DNA of 64,000 nt from Zunongwangia atlantica 22II14-10F7. GTDB lineage: Bacteria; Bacteroidota; Bacteroidia; Flavobacteriales; Flavobacteriaceae. The stretch covers positions 82,934-146,933 of the forward strand of contig NZ_ARYN01000015.1 of NCBI RefSeq assembly GCF_002094855.1, read 5' to 3'. Numbering within the stretch: position 1 is the first letter of the stretch; each line of letters begins with the position of its first letter. The notes under the pieces were generated by a model, which did not search any database, was not told where the DNA came from, and was given only the letters and a program-made list of their open reading frames with translations. Below are positions 56,846 through 64,000 of this stretch, one piece after another. The translations under genes were made by a program, and so were the position numbers.

Positions 56846-58108
56846 TTAAAAACGTTTTAAATATCCTACGCCTATCGTTAATTGATTACCAGTTTCGCCT
56901 TGTCTATATTCCTGGTTTTCGAGTCCGGTCTCTATAAATACCACATTAGTGGCCCAAAGGGTTTTACGAAAGCCAATAGAGATATTATCTGATTTTAGAC
57001 GATATTGATTACCGTTATTGTATAAAATATTGTTGGTTTGATTATCTGGAGAAAGACCCGTACCAATTCTTAAACTAAGATAATCGTCTGCACCACCTAA
57101 ATAATAACGCGTCATGAAACTATAAGATTGCGAAACTGAACTGTTAGATGGCGTTAAGAAAGTTCTTAGGTTAAACCAGAAGCTTTTGTAGTATTTCCCT
57201 ACGGAAGCCGTGTAGATCCAGGTTTCATCGTCGAAACCTAATAATCTAAAACCAGCTTCGGCCTCTAGTGCCCAAGGAAGGTTGGCATATAGTGAAAAAC
57301 CTGCACGATATTCTGGGAAAATTCCAGCATTATCTGAAAATCCTGCGTTTACGTAAGCATAAAATGTTTCAGAAATACTTGGATAGGCATCAACTTCAAA
57401 TTGGTATGCGTTAGTATTAAATCGATTTGCGTAATTCACTCTAGCCACAACAGATCCTAATTTGGTTTGCCTGCTATAATCGATGCTAGCTAAATGCCAG
57501 GGATCATCAAATTGTTCGTCAAAATATACAAAATCGTATGTAGCGCCAATTTGGTTTTTAGCGGCAAGAGTTGTTAAGCGCTGGCTTAAGGAACGAGCTT
57601 CAGTATTGTTAGGATTAATTTTTAAAAGTTTGGAATTAGCTTCCTGTGCCAGTTTATACTCTTTAAGATCCCTAAGCACTTTTGCTTTCAGTAACAATAA
57701 ATTTTCAGACTCTGGGTGCGCTTCTAATCCAGTATTAACAATCTGAAGTGCTTTTGGAGAATCGTCGTTCCAGTATTCTAAACTTCCGTAGGCAAAAGAA
57801 CCGTCTTCATGTCCGGGATTGTCTTTTAAAACCCTTTCAAATTCTACTCTCGCACTATCGGTTTTTTTACTCCAGGTATATACTCGTCCTAAAAAGATTC
57901 GAATTCCTGTATAATCTGGGCTTTGATTTAATGCCCGTTTTGCCAGTTTTATGGCTTTTGGATAATCATCTTCTTCAAAAGCGGCATTTCTAGCCATAGT
58001 GAATAATTCATCTGAGCCATATTCCTGGGCGTTCGCCTGAAGGTTTAAGAATAGACAAAAGAAAAATACAGTGAAATATTTAAGGTATAAATGATCTGTT
58101 TTACTCAT
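56846..58108 (-). CDS. YaiO family outer membrane beta-barrel protein
   Basis: A 420-residue outer-membrane protein. A signal peptide ('FTVFFFCLFLNLQANAQE') leads to TPR repeats (about residues 30-170: 'AIKLAKRALNQSPDYTGIRIFLGRVYTWSKK' style units, split over helices), then a C-terminal beta-barrel (about 185-420) with alternating aromatic strands such as 'NQIGATYDFVYFDEQFDDPWHLASIDYSRQT' regions. The YaiO family name comes from E. coli YaiO, whose role is unknown. A longer frame up to 58135 is rejected since the signal peptide fits from 58108. It is the first gene of the operon with the anchored unknown protein. Confidence 0.8.
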   Translation of the reverse strand: MSKTDHLYLKYFTVFFFCLFLNLQANAQEYGSDELFTMARNAAFEEDDYPKAIKLAKRALNQSPDYTGIRIFLGRVYTWSKKTDSARVEFERVLKDNPGHEDGSFAYGSLEYWNDDSPKALQIVNTGLEAHPESENLLLLKAKVLRDLKEYKLAQEANSKLLKINPNNTEARSLSQRLTTLAAKNQIGATYDFVYFDEQFDDPWHLASIDYSRQTKLGSVVARVNYANRFNTNAYQFEVDAYPSISETFYAYVNAGFSDNAGIFPEYRAGFSLYANLPWALEAEAGFRLLGFDDETWIYTASVGKYYKSFWFNLRTFLTPSNSSVSQSYSFMTRYYLGGADDYLSLRIGTGLSPDNQTNNILYNNGNQYRLKSDNISIGFRKTLWATNVVFIETGLENQEYRQGETGNQLTIGVGYLKRF

Positions 58109-58234
58109 TATAAAAGAATACTGGTGCAAAAGCACGGGATTTGGGTTTTATGAATATAAAAATTAAATACTATTTCACCTACAAAAATATTGGATAAACC
58201 AATAAATCAAAGAAAAAAAGGAAAGTGTTTTTAT

Positions 58235-58330
58235 TGGCACCGCCAATGGGTATTATACCCGAGGCTTGTCTCGAAATTTAAAATTTATTTGCAACGAAGA
58301 CCTTGTGGGCTTGCCTCAAACTCCTTTACT
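58235..58330 (+). repeat. Dispersed intergenic repeat, copy C
   Basis: Shares GGCACCGCCAATGGG, CGAGGCTTGTCTCGAAA (one mismatch in the palindrome), AAATTTATTTG, GGGCTTGCCTC and CCTTTACT with copies A and B, in the same order and orientation. It lies between the starts/ends of two minus-strand genes. Confidence 0.65.
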
Positions 58331-58341
58331 TAATTTCGAAA

Positions 58342-59340
58342 TTAATCTTCGAACTCTATTTGTGCAGTTTTTTCAGAGATTTCACGGATAATCTTATCAA
58401 ACTCTAATGCAGATTTGTTTATTTCCTCTAAATAGAAATCAGATTTTTCTTCGTAATGCTCGTTCAACATATTAACCAACCCCATCATCCTTACCAAAGG
58501 AGCTCTAACCACATGGCTTTGCGTCCAGGCAATTTCACGTAATTTTTTATTCTGGGCTTCCATGGCTTTAACATGTTTAAGCTGCTCTGTAATATCGTTT
58601 GCAAGTATTAATCTTGCAGGCTTATCATTAAATTTTATGAAGTTACTGTGAATTTCTACATCAATTTCACTGTTTTCTTTAGTGCGATGTTTATAAATTC
58701 CTTTGTAAGTGCGGGTTATGGTTTTTCTTGTTTCATAAACAGTTTTTAGCATCTTAGGAATTTCGTCTACAGAGCGTATATCTGTAATTTTTAGGGATAG
58801 AAATTCATTAAAGCTATAGCCATATTTTACTTGAGCGGCTTCATTAACATCTAAAAACTGCAAAGTTTCGATATCGTAAACCCACATAGGCTGCGGACTT
58901 AAATGGAATAAACGGCTGTACCGCTGTTTCGATTCTTCCAGGGCACGTATATAATTTCGCCTATCGATGTTGTGCCTTATAGCTTTATAAACCGAAAATG
59001 TATCTAAACTGTCTTTTATTAAATAATCTGAAGCCCCTCTTTCTAAACAACGAATGCTAAAAGGCATATTAAGTTGATTGCTAAGAATAACAATAGGGAT
59101 TGCGGTAGTAAATGAAAGAATATGATCTAACTTGTTTAGCGCTGTTTTGCCCAGATTACCAAGGTCCAAGAAGATGATATGAAATTTTTGCGACTTTATT
59201 TCAGTAATCGCATCTATGGTAGAGGCCGTATTTGTAACACTCGTAATTATGATCGAATCATCCAGATATTCCTTAATACAAAAGGCTTCTTCCTCTGGAT
59301 TAGAGATAAGCAATATCTTGTAGGTTTTGTTTCGAGTCAT
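58342..59340 (-). CDS. Receiver-PAS-HisKA-like signalling protein without an ATPase domain
   Basis: A 332-residue cytoplasmic protein. Residues about 7-120 are a response-regulator receiver with the phospho-accepting Asp59 ('IIFLDLG'), Ser87 in 'IVILSNQ' and Lys109 in 'SDYLIKD'. Residues about 135-255 are a PAS domain ('SRLFHLSPQPMWVYD', 'FLDVNEAAQ'). Residues about 268-325 have a HisKA-like 'TQSHVVRAPLVRMMGL' (His276), but the protein ends soon after; no HATPase_c motifs (N, G1, F, G2 boxes) are present. It can receive and pass phosphate but cannot make it. A cognate kinase or Hpt protein must exist elsewhere. Confidence 0.82.
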   Translation of the reverse strand: MTRNKTYKILLISNPEEEAFCIKEYLDDSIIITSVTNTASTIDAITEIKSQKFHIIFLDLGNLGKTALNKLDHILSFTTAIPIVILSNQLNMPFSIRCLERGASDYLIKDSLDTFSVYKAIRHNIDRRNYIRALEESKQRYSRLFHLSPQPMWVYDIETLQFLDVNEAAQVKYGYSFNEFLSLKITDIRSVDEIPKMLKTVYETRKTITRTYKGIYKHRTKENSEIDVEIHSNFIKFNDKPARLILANDITEQLKHVKAMEAQNKKLREIAWTQSHVVRAPLVRMMGLVNMLNEHYEEKSDFYLEEINKSALEFDKIIREISEKTAQIEFED

Positions 59341-59547
59341 AATGGTTGCCTCCTATAAACTAATAATGTTTCTTTTTAAAGCATTGATCTTCAGATAAAA
59401 AGAATCTGTGTTAAGAAAAAATTAAGGAATGTCAAATATATAATCTTCGGCTGAATAAACCTATCAAAATTTTTAGCCAAAAATTTGTCAAAATTTCATT
59501 AGATTTTTCTGACTAATAAACACATCTTATCTTTATCAAAAAAGCTA

Positions 59548-60396
59548 ATGAATATTACAGATATCAACGGAAGGGTAAAGCTAAATAATGGATTGGAAAT
59601 GCCTTACTTCGGCTTGGGAGTTTATAAATCTAAAGATGGAGATGAAGTAAAAAATGCCATTAATTATGCGCTAAAAGCGGGTTATCGCCATATCGATACT
59701 GCAAGTTTTTACAAAAATGAAGAAGGAGTAGGGGAGGCCATTAGGGAAAGTGACATCCCTCGCGAGGAGATCTTTGTAACAAGTAAGGTTTGGAATGATG
59801 ACCAGGGTTATGAAGGTACATTAAAAGCTATTGATGAGAGTTTGGCTAAATTACAGATGGATTATTTAGACCTTTATTTAATTCACTGGCCGGTGCCCGA
59901 TACATTAACCGAAACGTGGCGTGCTATGGAAGAAATCTATAAATCTGGCAAAGCAAAAGCTATTGGTTTATGCAATTGTGTAGAACATCAAATGGATGAG
60001 ATTATCGAAAACGGAACAATAAAACCTATGTTGCTTCAAAATGAATTTCATCCAAAACTGGTTCAACAAAATATGTTGGATTATTGTGCAGAAAGGAATA
60101 TTCAATACCAAGGTTGGTCTCCATTAATGCGGGGGCAAATTCTGGATAATGAAGTTATAAAAAATATAGCTGAAAAATATCGAAAATCGACTGCGCAGGT
60201 GGTGTTACGATGGGACTTACAGAAAGGTGTAATTACCATTCCTAAAAGTGTGCATGAAAACCGAATTAAACAAAATGCAGAGATTTTTGATTTTAAATTG
60301 ACTGAAGATGAAGTACAGCAAATAGATGCTTTAGATAATAATGAAAGAACAGGAGCACATCCCGATCATTTTATGGAGCATTTTGCTAACAAATAA
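59548..60396 (+). CDS. Aldo/keto reductase
   Basis: A 282-residue NADPH-dependent oxidoreductase of the AKR family, AKR5-like. The N-terminal hairpin is followed by the catalytic set: Asp in 'HIDTASFYKNEEGVG' (about residues 50-64, with Tyr), Lys in 'IFVTSKVWNDD' and His in 'LYLIHWPVPD'. 'TIPKSVHENRIKQN' near residue 230 is the NADPH-binding loop. It reduces aldehydes, ketones or methylglyoxal. It converges with a GapN-type dehydrogenase gene 22 bp away, which is suggestive but not proof of shared aldehyde metabolism. Confidence 0.9.
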   Translation: MNITDINGRVKLNNGLEMPYFGLGVYKSKDGDEVKNAINYALKAGYRHIDTASFYKNEEGVGEAIRESDIPREEIFVTSKVWNDDQGYEGTLKAIDESLAKLQMDYLDLYLIHWPVPDTLTETWRAMEEIYKSGKAKAIGLCNCVEHQMDEIIENGTIKPMLLQNEFHPKLVQQNMLDYCAERNIQYQGWSPLMRGQILDNEVIKNIAEKYRKSTAQVVLRWDLQKGVITIPKSVHENRIKQNAEIFDFKLTEDEVQQIDALDNNERTGAHPDHFMEHFANK

Positions 60397-60418
60397 TCGG
60401 GATGATTCCTGAAAAGTT

Positions 60419-61993
60419 TTACAGAAGATAATCTGTACTCATAAAATTAGACGATTTACTATGCAGTAAATTTTCTAAAATTTCGTTGTTGTATGGGTTA
60501 TCTTTTGAAGCTACAAAAGTTCTTATAGAGAAAGAGCGAAGGGCATCGTGAACACTAAGAGTACCTACGGCAGAGTCTTTTCTTCCTGTAAAAGGGAAAA
60601 CATCTGGACCACGCTGGCACGAACTATTAAGGTTTACACGGCACACTAAATTTACTAATGTATCGATTAGCGGAGCAAGTTCACAAATATCTTTTCCGAA
60701 GAGAGAAACCTGCTGACCATAATTAGAATCTGCAATTTCCTCTAAGATTTCTTCAATTTCTGAAAATGGTTTTACTGGAATTACAGGCCCAAATTGTTCT
60801 TCCTGGTAAACATTCATATCCTTAGTTACCGGAAAAAGTACGGCTGGAAAGATGAAATTCTCTGAAATTTCACCACCTTTTTTATTAATGATTTTAGCCC
60901 CTTTTTGTTGAGCATCTTCAATTAATCCCTGTATATAAGCAGGTTTTTCTGGCTCAGGCAGTGGAGTAAGGTTTACATTTTCGTCCCATGGATTTCCAAA
61001 TTTTAAGCTATCTACCTTTTCAGCAAAGCGCTTTAAAAATTCTTCCTGTATAGATTCGTGCACATAAAGAATTTTAAGTGCAGTGCATCGTTGGCCGTTA
61101 AACGAAAGTGTTCCAGAAATACATTCGCTAATCGCCAAATCTAAGTCGGCATCTGGTAAAATGATTCCTGGATTTTTTGCTTCAAGCCCAAGTACCAGGC
61201 GTAATCTATTTTTATAAGGATGTTGATCCTGTAGAGCAATAGCCGATTTACTGTTACCAATAAGTGCTAATACATCGATTCTACCGCTTTGCATAATTGG
61301 AGCAGCAACTTCACGACCTCTACCATAAATCACGTTTACTACACCAGCAGGAAAACTTTCTTTGAATGCTTCAAGAAGCGGAGAGATAAGTAGAACGCCA
61401 TGTTTTGCGGGTTTAAATATTACGGTATTTCCCATAATAATCGCGGGAATTAATAAAGCGAAAGTTTCATTTAAAGGATAATTATAAGGTCCTAGACATA
61501 GCACAATACCTAAAGGTCCTCTTCTAATATGCGCGTAAACTCCGTCTTTTTTAGAGAATTTAGCGCTATCACGATCCAGGTCTTTGTAATCTTCAATAGT
61601 GTCTTCAATATACTCAACCGTTCTGTCGAATTCTTTATAAGAATCTGGCATAGATTTACCAATTTCCCACATAAGGTACTTTACAACCGCCTCTCTTTGT
61701 AACTTCATTTTACTTACAAAGTTTTCCATACAGGCAATACGCTCTGCAACCTTCATTGTAGGCCAAAGTCCTTTTCCTTTATCAAAAGCATGGCATGCAG
61801 ATTCTAGCACTTCCAGAGCGGTTTCTTTATCCATGTGTGGTACAGTACCCAATAAAGTTTTTTGATAATCTTCTGAAGATGAAATTGTAGAAAAAACCTC
61901 ATCCGTTTTGCCGTTCCAATCGATGAGTTTGCCGTCGTTTAAATAGGTTTTTTGATGTAATAGATCGTTGATCTTAAGTTGGTTGGTTGTCAT
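60419..61993 (-). CDS. gapN: NADP-dependent glyceraldehyde-3-phosphate dehydrogenase (non-phosphorylating)
   Basis: A 524-residue aldehyde dehydrogenase of the GapN type. It has '[14 protein letters not shown]' (about 165-178), general-base Glu271 in 'LGLEAKNPG' and nucleophile Cys303 in 'NGQRCTALK'. The C-terminal '[20 protein letters not shown]' is the block that separates GapN-type enzymes from other ALDHs and binds the phosphate. It oxidises glyceraldehyde-3-phosphate to 3-phosphoglycerate with NADP+, giving NADPH but no ATP. A longer frame from 62032 is rejected because '[10 protein letters not shown]' is the more natural start. Confidence 0.88.
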   Translation of the reverse strand: MTTNQLKINDLLHQKTYLNDGKLIDWNGKTDEVFSTISSSEDYQKTLLGTVPHMDKETALEVLESACHAFDKGKGLWPTMKVAERIACMENFVSKMKLQREAVVKYLMWEIGKSMPDSYKEFDRTVEYIEDTIEDYKDLDRDSAKFSKKDGVYAHIRRGPLGIVLCLGPYNYPLNETFALLIPAIIMGNTVIFKPAKHGVLLISPLLEAFKESFPAGVVNVIYGRGREVAAPIMQSGRIDVLALIGNSKSAIALQDQHPYKNRLRLVLGLEAKNPGIILPDADLDLAISECISGTLSFNGQRCTALKILYVHESIQEEFLKRFAEKVDSLKFGNPWDENVNLTPLPEPEKPAYIQGLIEDAQQKGAKIINKKGGEISENFIFPAVLFPVTKDMNVYQEEQFGPVIPVKPFSEIEEILEEIADSNYGQQVSLFGKDICELAPLIDTLVNLVCRVNLNSSCQRGPDVFPFTGRKDSAVGTLSVHDALRSFSIRTFVASKDNPYNNEILENLLHSKSSNFMSTDYLL

Positions 61994-62138
61994 ATTTATA
62001 AATTCAATTAATAATACTATGAATATACTCAATTTCCGGCCTATAGTAGTGCTGATATTATCAATTTATTGAGTTTTATTTTTATGGAATTATATTTTGA
62101 AAATATAGCCGAACCTGTTTATTTTGCCAATTCAAAAT

Positions 62139-62216
<78 letters not shown>

Positions 62217-62317
62217 TTTAAACACCAAATTTTGGTAAATAAAGGGTAATTATATGGTTTTTATGTGGTTACCCTTTTTTAATGCGTTAAATTCTACCAA
62301 ACTTCACCAGCTATAAT

Positions 62318-62365
62318 GTGAGTTATTCGTGAGTTTTGGTCTTTTTCGTGAGTTAATCGTGAGCT
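62318..62365 (+). repeat. Four iteron-like repeats GTGAGTT upstream of the integrase
   Basis: GTGAGTT(A) copies begin at 62318, 62329, 62348 and 62359 (the last is GTGAGCT). They form two pairs, each with 11-bp spacing (about one helical turn), and the pair-to-pair offset is 30 bp. This fits arm-type binding sites for an integrase or excisionase. Confidence 0.65.
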
Positions 62366-62462
62366 TATTTTTTGTATCTTGATTAGCCCCCATGACCCTT
62401 AGTACATATTGATCGTTTTGGCTTTCAACCCTTAATTATTGTCTCATTTAAAAAACAAAACG

Positions 62463-63662
62463 ATGCGTACCACTCAAACATTTATGATTTCTTTTTTCAT
62501 CCGCAAGAAAAAAAACAAGCCGGAAGAAGCCCTCCTTTATGCCCGAATATCAGTTAATGGCATTTATATTGAAATGAGCCTAAAACGTAGCTTGGAAGTA
62601 AGCCGTTGGAACCAGTCAGCCTGCAAGTTAAATGGCAGCAGTATGGAAAGCCAACAACTCAATAAAAAGATCGACGATACCAAGGCACTTTTATATAAAG
62701 CTTATGACAGCCTGCAAAAGGAAGATCAGGTGATTACCGCCAGTGCGGTAAAGTCACGTTATCTGGGCATTGATAAAAAACATTACACCTTAACGCAATT
62801 ACTGGACTACCACTCTACCAAGATGAAAGGTGTTTTGAAATATGGAACTTTAAAGAATTATACGACTACAGAAACCTATTTAAAGAATTACCTAAAAGAA
62901 AAACGTAACATCTCGGACATTTATCTCAAACAGATTGATTACCAATTTACACTTGGTTTTGAGCGATTTCTACGTGACTTACCATCCTTAAGTAACAATG
63001 GCGTTATGAAACATATGGAACGCTTTAAAAAGCTTATGCGCCTTGCTGAAGATCTGGATTGGATTGAAAAGAACCCGACTAAACGATTTAAGCTTCGATT
63101 TCAGCAAGTCGATATGGTGTATTTATCGAAAGCAGAATTGCAGAAGATCAAGGAAAAGAAGTTCAAACGCTCTACACTGAGCATTAACCGTGATATTTTC
63201 GTGTTTTGCTGCTATACCGGATTGCCCTACGGTGATGTATTGGAACTTAAGAAAATGCATATTCAAATCGGAATTGATGGAAAAAAATGGATTTATACAA
63301 GGCGAATGAAAACAAACACGTTGCTTAGAATCCCACTTCTGGAAGAAGCTGAACGCATTTTAGAAAAATATAAAGAGCATCCAAGAGTGAATAATAGTGA
63401 TATTTTACTTCCGGTCTATTCCAATCAAAAAACAAATCAATACTTAAGAGAGATTACCAAAGCTGTCAAGATTAATAAAGCACTTAGTTTTCATGCAGCA
63501 AGGCATACTTTTGCCACAACGATAACCCTAGCTAATGGTGTGCCTATAGAAACCGTTTCCAAACTTTTAGGGCATACTAAACTATCCACAACCCAGATTT
63601 ATGCAAGGGTAATTGATTCAAAAATATCTAATGATATGGATAAGCTGAGGGGGAAATTATAA
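62463..63662 (+). CDS. Tyrosine-type site-specific recombinase (Bacteroidota integrase)
   Basis: A 399-residue integrase. The N-terminal arm-DNA-binding domain ('FFIRKKKNKPEEALLYARISVNG', split at strands) is followed by a SAM-like core-binding domain (about residues 95-195) and the catalytic domain. His344-x-x-Arg347 ('HAARHTFATT'), His371 ('LLGHTKLS') and the nucleophile Tyr380 ('TTQIYARV') are present. The Arg I position is Pro255 in 'TGLPYGDV', a change also reported in CTnDOT-type integrases. It lies 250 bp after tRNA-Pro with iterons between, so it probably integrates an island at that tRNA. A frame from a TTG at 62439 exists but ATG 62463 is better. Confidence 0.92.
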   Translation: MRTTQTFMISFFIRKKKNKPEEALLYARISVNGIYIEMSLKRSLEVSRWNQSACKLNGSSMESQQLNKKIDDTKALLYKAYDSLQKEDQVITASAVKSRYLGIDKKHYTLTQLLDYHSTKMKGVLKYGTLKNYTTTETYLKNYLKEKRNISDIYLKQIDYQFTLGFERFLRDLPSLSNNGVMKHMERFKKLMRLAEDLDWIEKNPTKRFKLRFQQVDMVYLSKAELQKIKEKKFKRSTLSINRDIFVFCCYTGLPYGDVLELKKMHIQIGIDGKKWIYTRRMKTNTLLRIPLLEEAERILEKYKEHPRVNNSDILLPVYSNQKTNQYLREITKAVKINKALSFHAARHTFATTITLANGVPIETVSKLLGHTKLSTTQIYARVIDSKISNDMDKLRGKL

Positions 63663-63681
63663 GCTGTTTTACAGCTTATAA
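63657..63681. repeat. Perfect 10-bp inverted repeat spanning both convergent stop codons
   Basis: TTATAAGCTG - TTTTA - CAGCTTATAA. The integrase TAA lies in the left arm (63660-63662) and the stop of the convergent barrel gene in the loop (63669-63671). There is no T-run, so it may be a weak terminator or a protein-binding site. Confidence 0.6.
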
Positions 63682-64000
63682 GCGATTTTCAAAAGAACAG
63701 TTCTTGGTTGTAGGTAAACACGACTATCGGTGACGATAAATTCTGAAAAGGAATTTTCCCTGCGGAAGTTGGCATCCAGCATATTATTGACTTCAACCTC
63801 AAAACTCCAGGCGCTATCTAATTTATTATAGAACAGCGAGGCATTTCCTATCTGAAAACGGTTCACCTGGTCGTTTTCCTGATTTTTGTAATAATTATAT
63901 TCGTAATCGGCTTTCAGAATAAATCCGTTTAAAAAGTCATATTCTAAGCGGGCAAAAGGTTGAAATTGTACAAATCTATTCTGAAAATTATCAGATCCAA
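63669..64000 (-). CDS. Outer-membrane beta-barrel (TonB receptor-like) protein, 3' end only
   Basis: The open frame enters from the right edge with 'GSDNFQNRFVQFQPFARLEY' and continues to a stop at 63669, giving about 110 residues without the start. It has the alternating strand pattern of TonB-dependent receptor barrels ('NGFILKADYEYNYYKNQEND', 'LFYNKLDSAWSFEVEVNNML') and ends '...RTVLLKIAYKL', with the aromatic or hydrophobic C-terminal signature of outer-membrane proteins. Whether it belongs to the integrated element or to the host chromosome cannot be seen. Confidence 0.75.
   Translation of the reverse strand, partial: GSDNFQNRFVQFQPFARLEYDFLNGFILKADYEYNYYKNQENDQVNRFQIGNASLFYNKLDSAWSFEVEVNNMLDANFRRENSFSEFIVTDSRVYLQPRTVLLKIAYKL

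Noticed and set aside
62439..62462. N-terminal extension of the integrase from a TTG codon
   Set aside because: The ATG at 62463 gives a normal integrase N-terminus; the extension has no family match.

Overview
The window looks like the chromosome of a low-GC marine Flavobacteriaceae bacterium (Bacteroidota), most like the Zunongwangia / Gramella / Salegentibacter group. This rests on gene content: a DUF5606 protein, the rpmB-rpmG-DUF4295-ftsY cluster, TonB receptors with carboxypeptidase-like N-termini, a bacillithiol-type YtxJ and many SPII lipoproteins. Promoters match the Bacteroidota type (TTTG, then TAnnTTTG) and most starts have no Shine-Dalgarno sequence. The genus is a guess; family level is much firmer.

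Layout. 1-3.1 kb: dapD followed on the same strand by two surface-polymer glycosyl/phospho-transferase genes, with ruvX diverging. 3.1-8.5 kb: def, a DUF5606 gene, smpB, a methyltransferase and small lipoproteins. 8.6-15 kb: an aldehyde dehydrogenase, two exported lipoproteins, a CsbD-like stress protein and clpB. 15-23.5 kb: ytxJ, fahA, glyA, an ECF sigma factor with a putative partner, glutaminyl cyclase, the 4.5S SRP RNA, an SDR and a small transaldolase/Fsa. 23.7-32.2 kb: an unusual TlpA-like lipoprotein, an ABC-F ATPase, a TonB-type outer-membrane receptor, a structured intergenic region, a CoA-binding protein, a sodium:solute symporter and recR. 32.4-39.7 kb: a stand-alone E2 acyltransferase, an exonuclease-to-cinA operon with an Hpt protein, and the rpmB-rpmG-DUF4295-ftsY cluster. 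40-51 kb: secreted or periplasmic catabolism (amidase, tricorn-like S41 protease plus GH92 mannosidase, class IV aminotransferase, DmpA-type peptidase). 51-58 kb: rimO, two tandem paralogous membrane proteins, then an LTA-synthase-like transferase converging on a YaiO-type barrel and an unknown anchored protein. 58-62 kb: a receiver-PAS-HisKA protein without an ATPase domain, an aldo-keto reductase and a GapN-type dehydrogenase. 62.1-64 kb: tRNA-Pro(GGG), iteron-like repeats and a tyrosine recombinase, the likely edge of an integrated element, then the 3' end of an outer-membrane barrel gene running off the window.

Most of the window is ordinary chromosomal core and near-core. Several genes belong to shared processes: SRP RNA with FtsY; SmpB, ClpB, Def and L28/L33 in translation and protein quality control; and the S41-GH92 pair in glycoprotein use. 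The least explained items are a three-copy ~95-bp dispersed intergenic repeat (about 10.14, 39.83 and 58.24 kb), a multi-hairpin region with an orphan terminator at 29.5 kb, the iteron array next to the integrase, the kinase-like protein lacking a catalytic domain, and the convergent envelope-polymer locus at 53.6-58.1 kb. I saw no CRISPR array, complete insertion sequence or rRNA operon.
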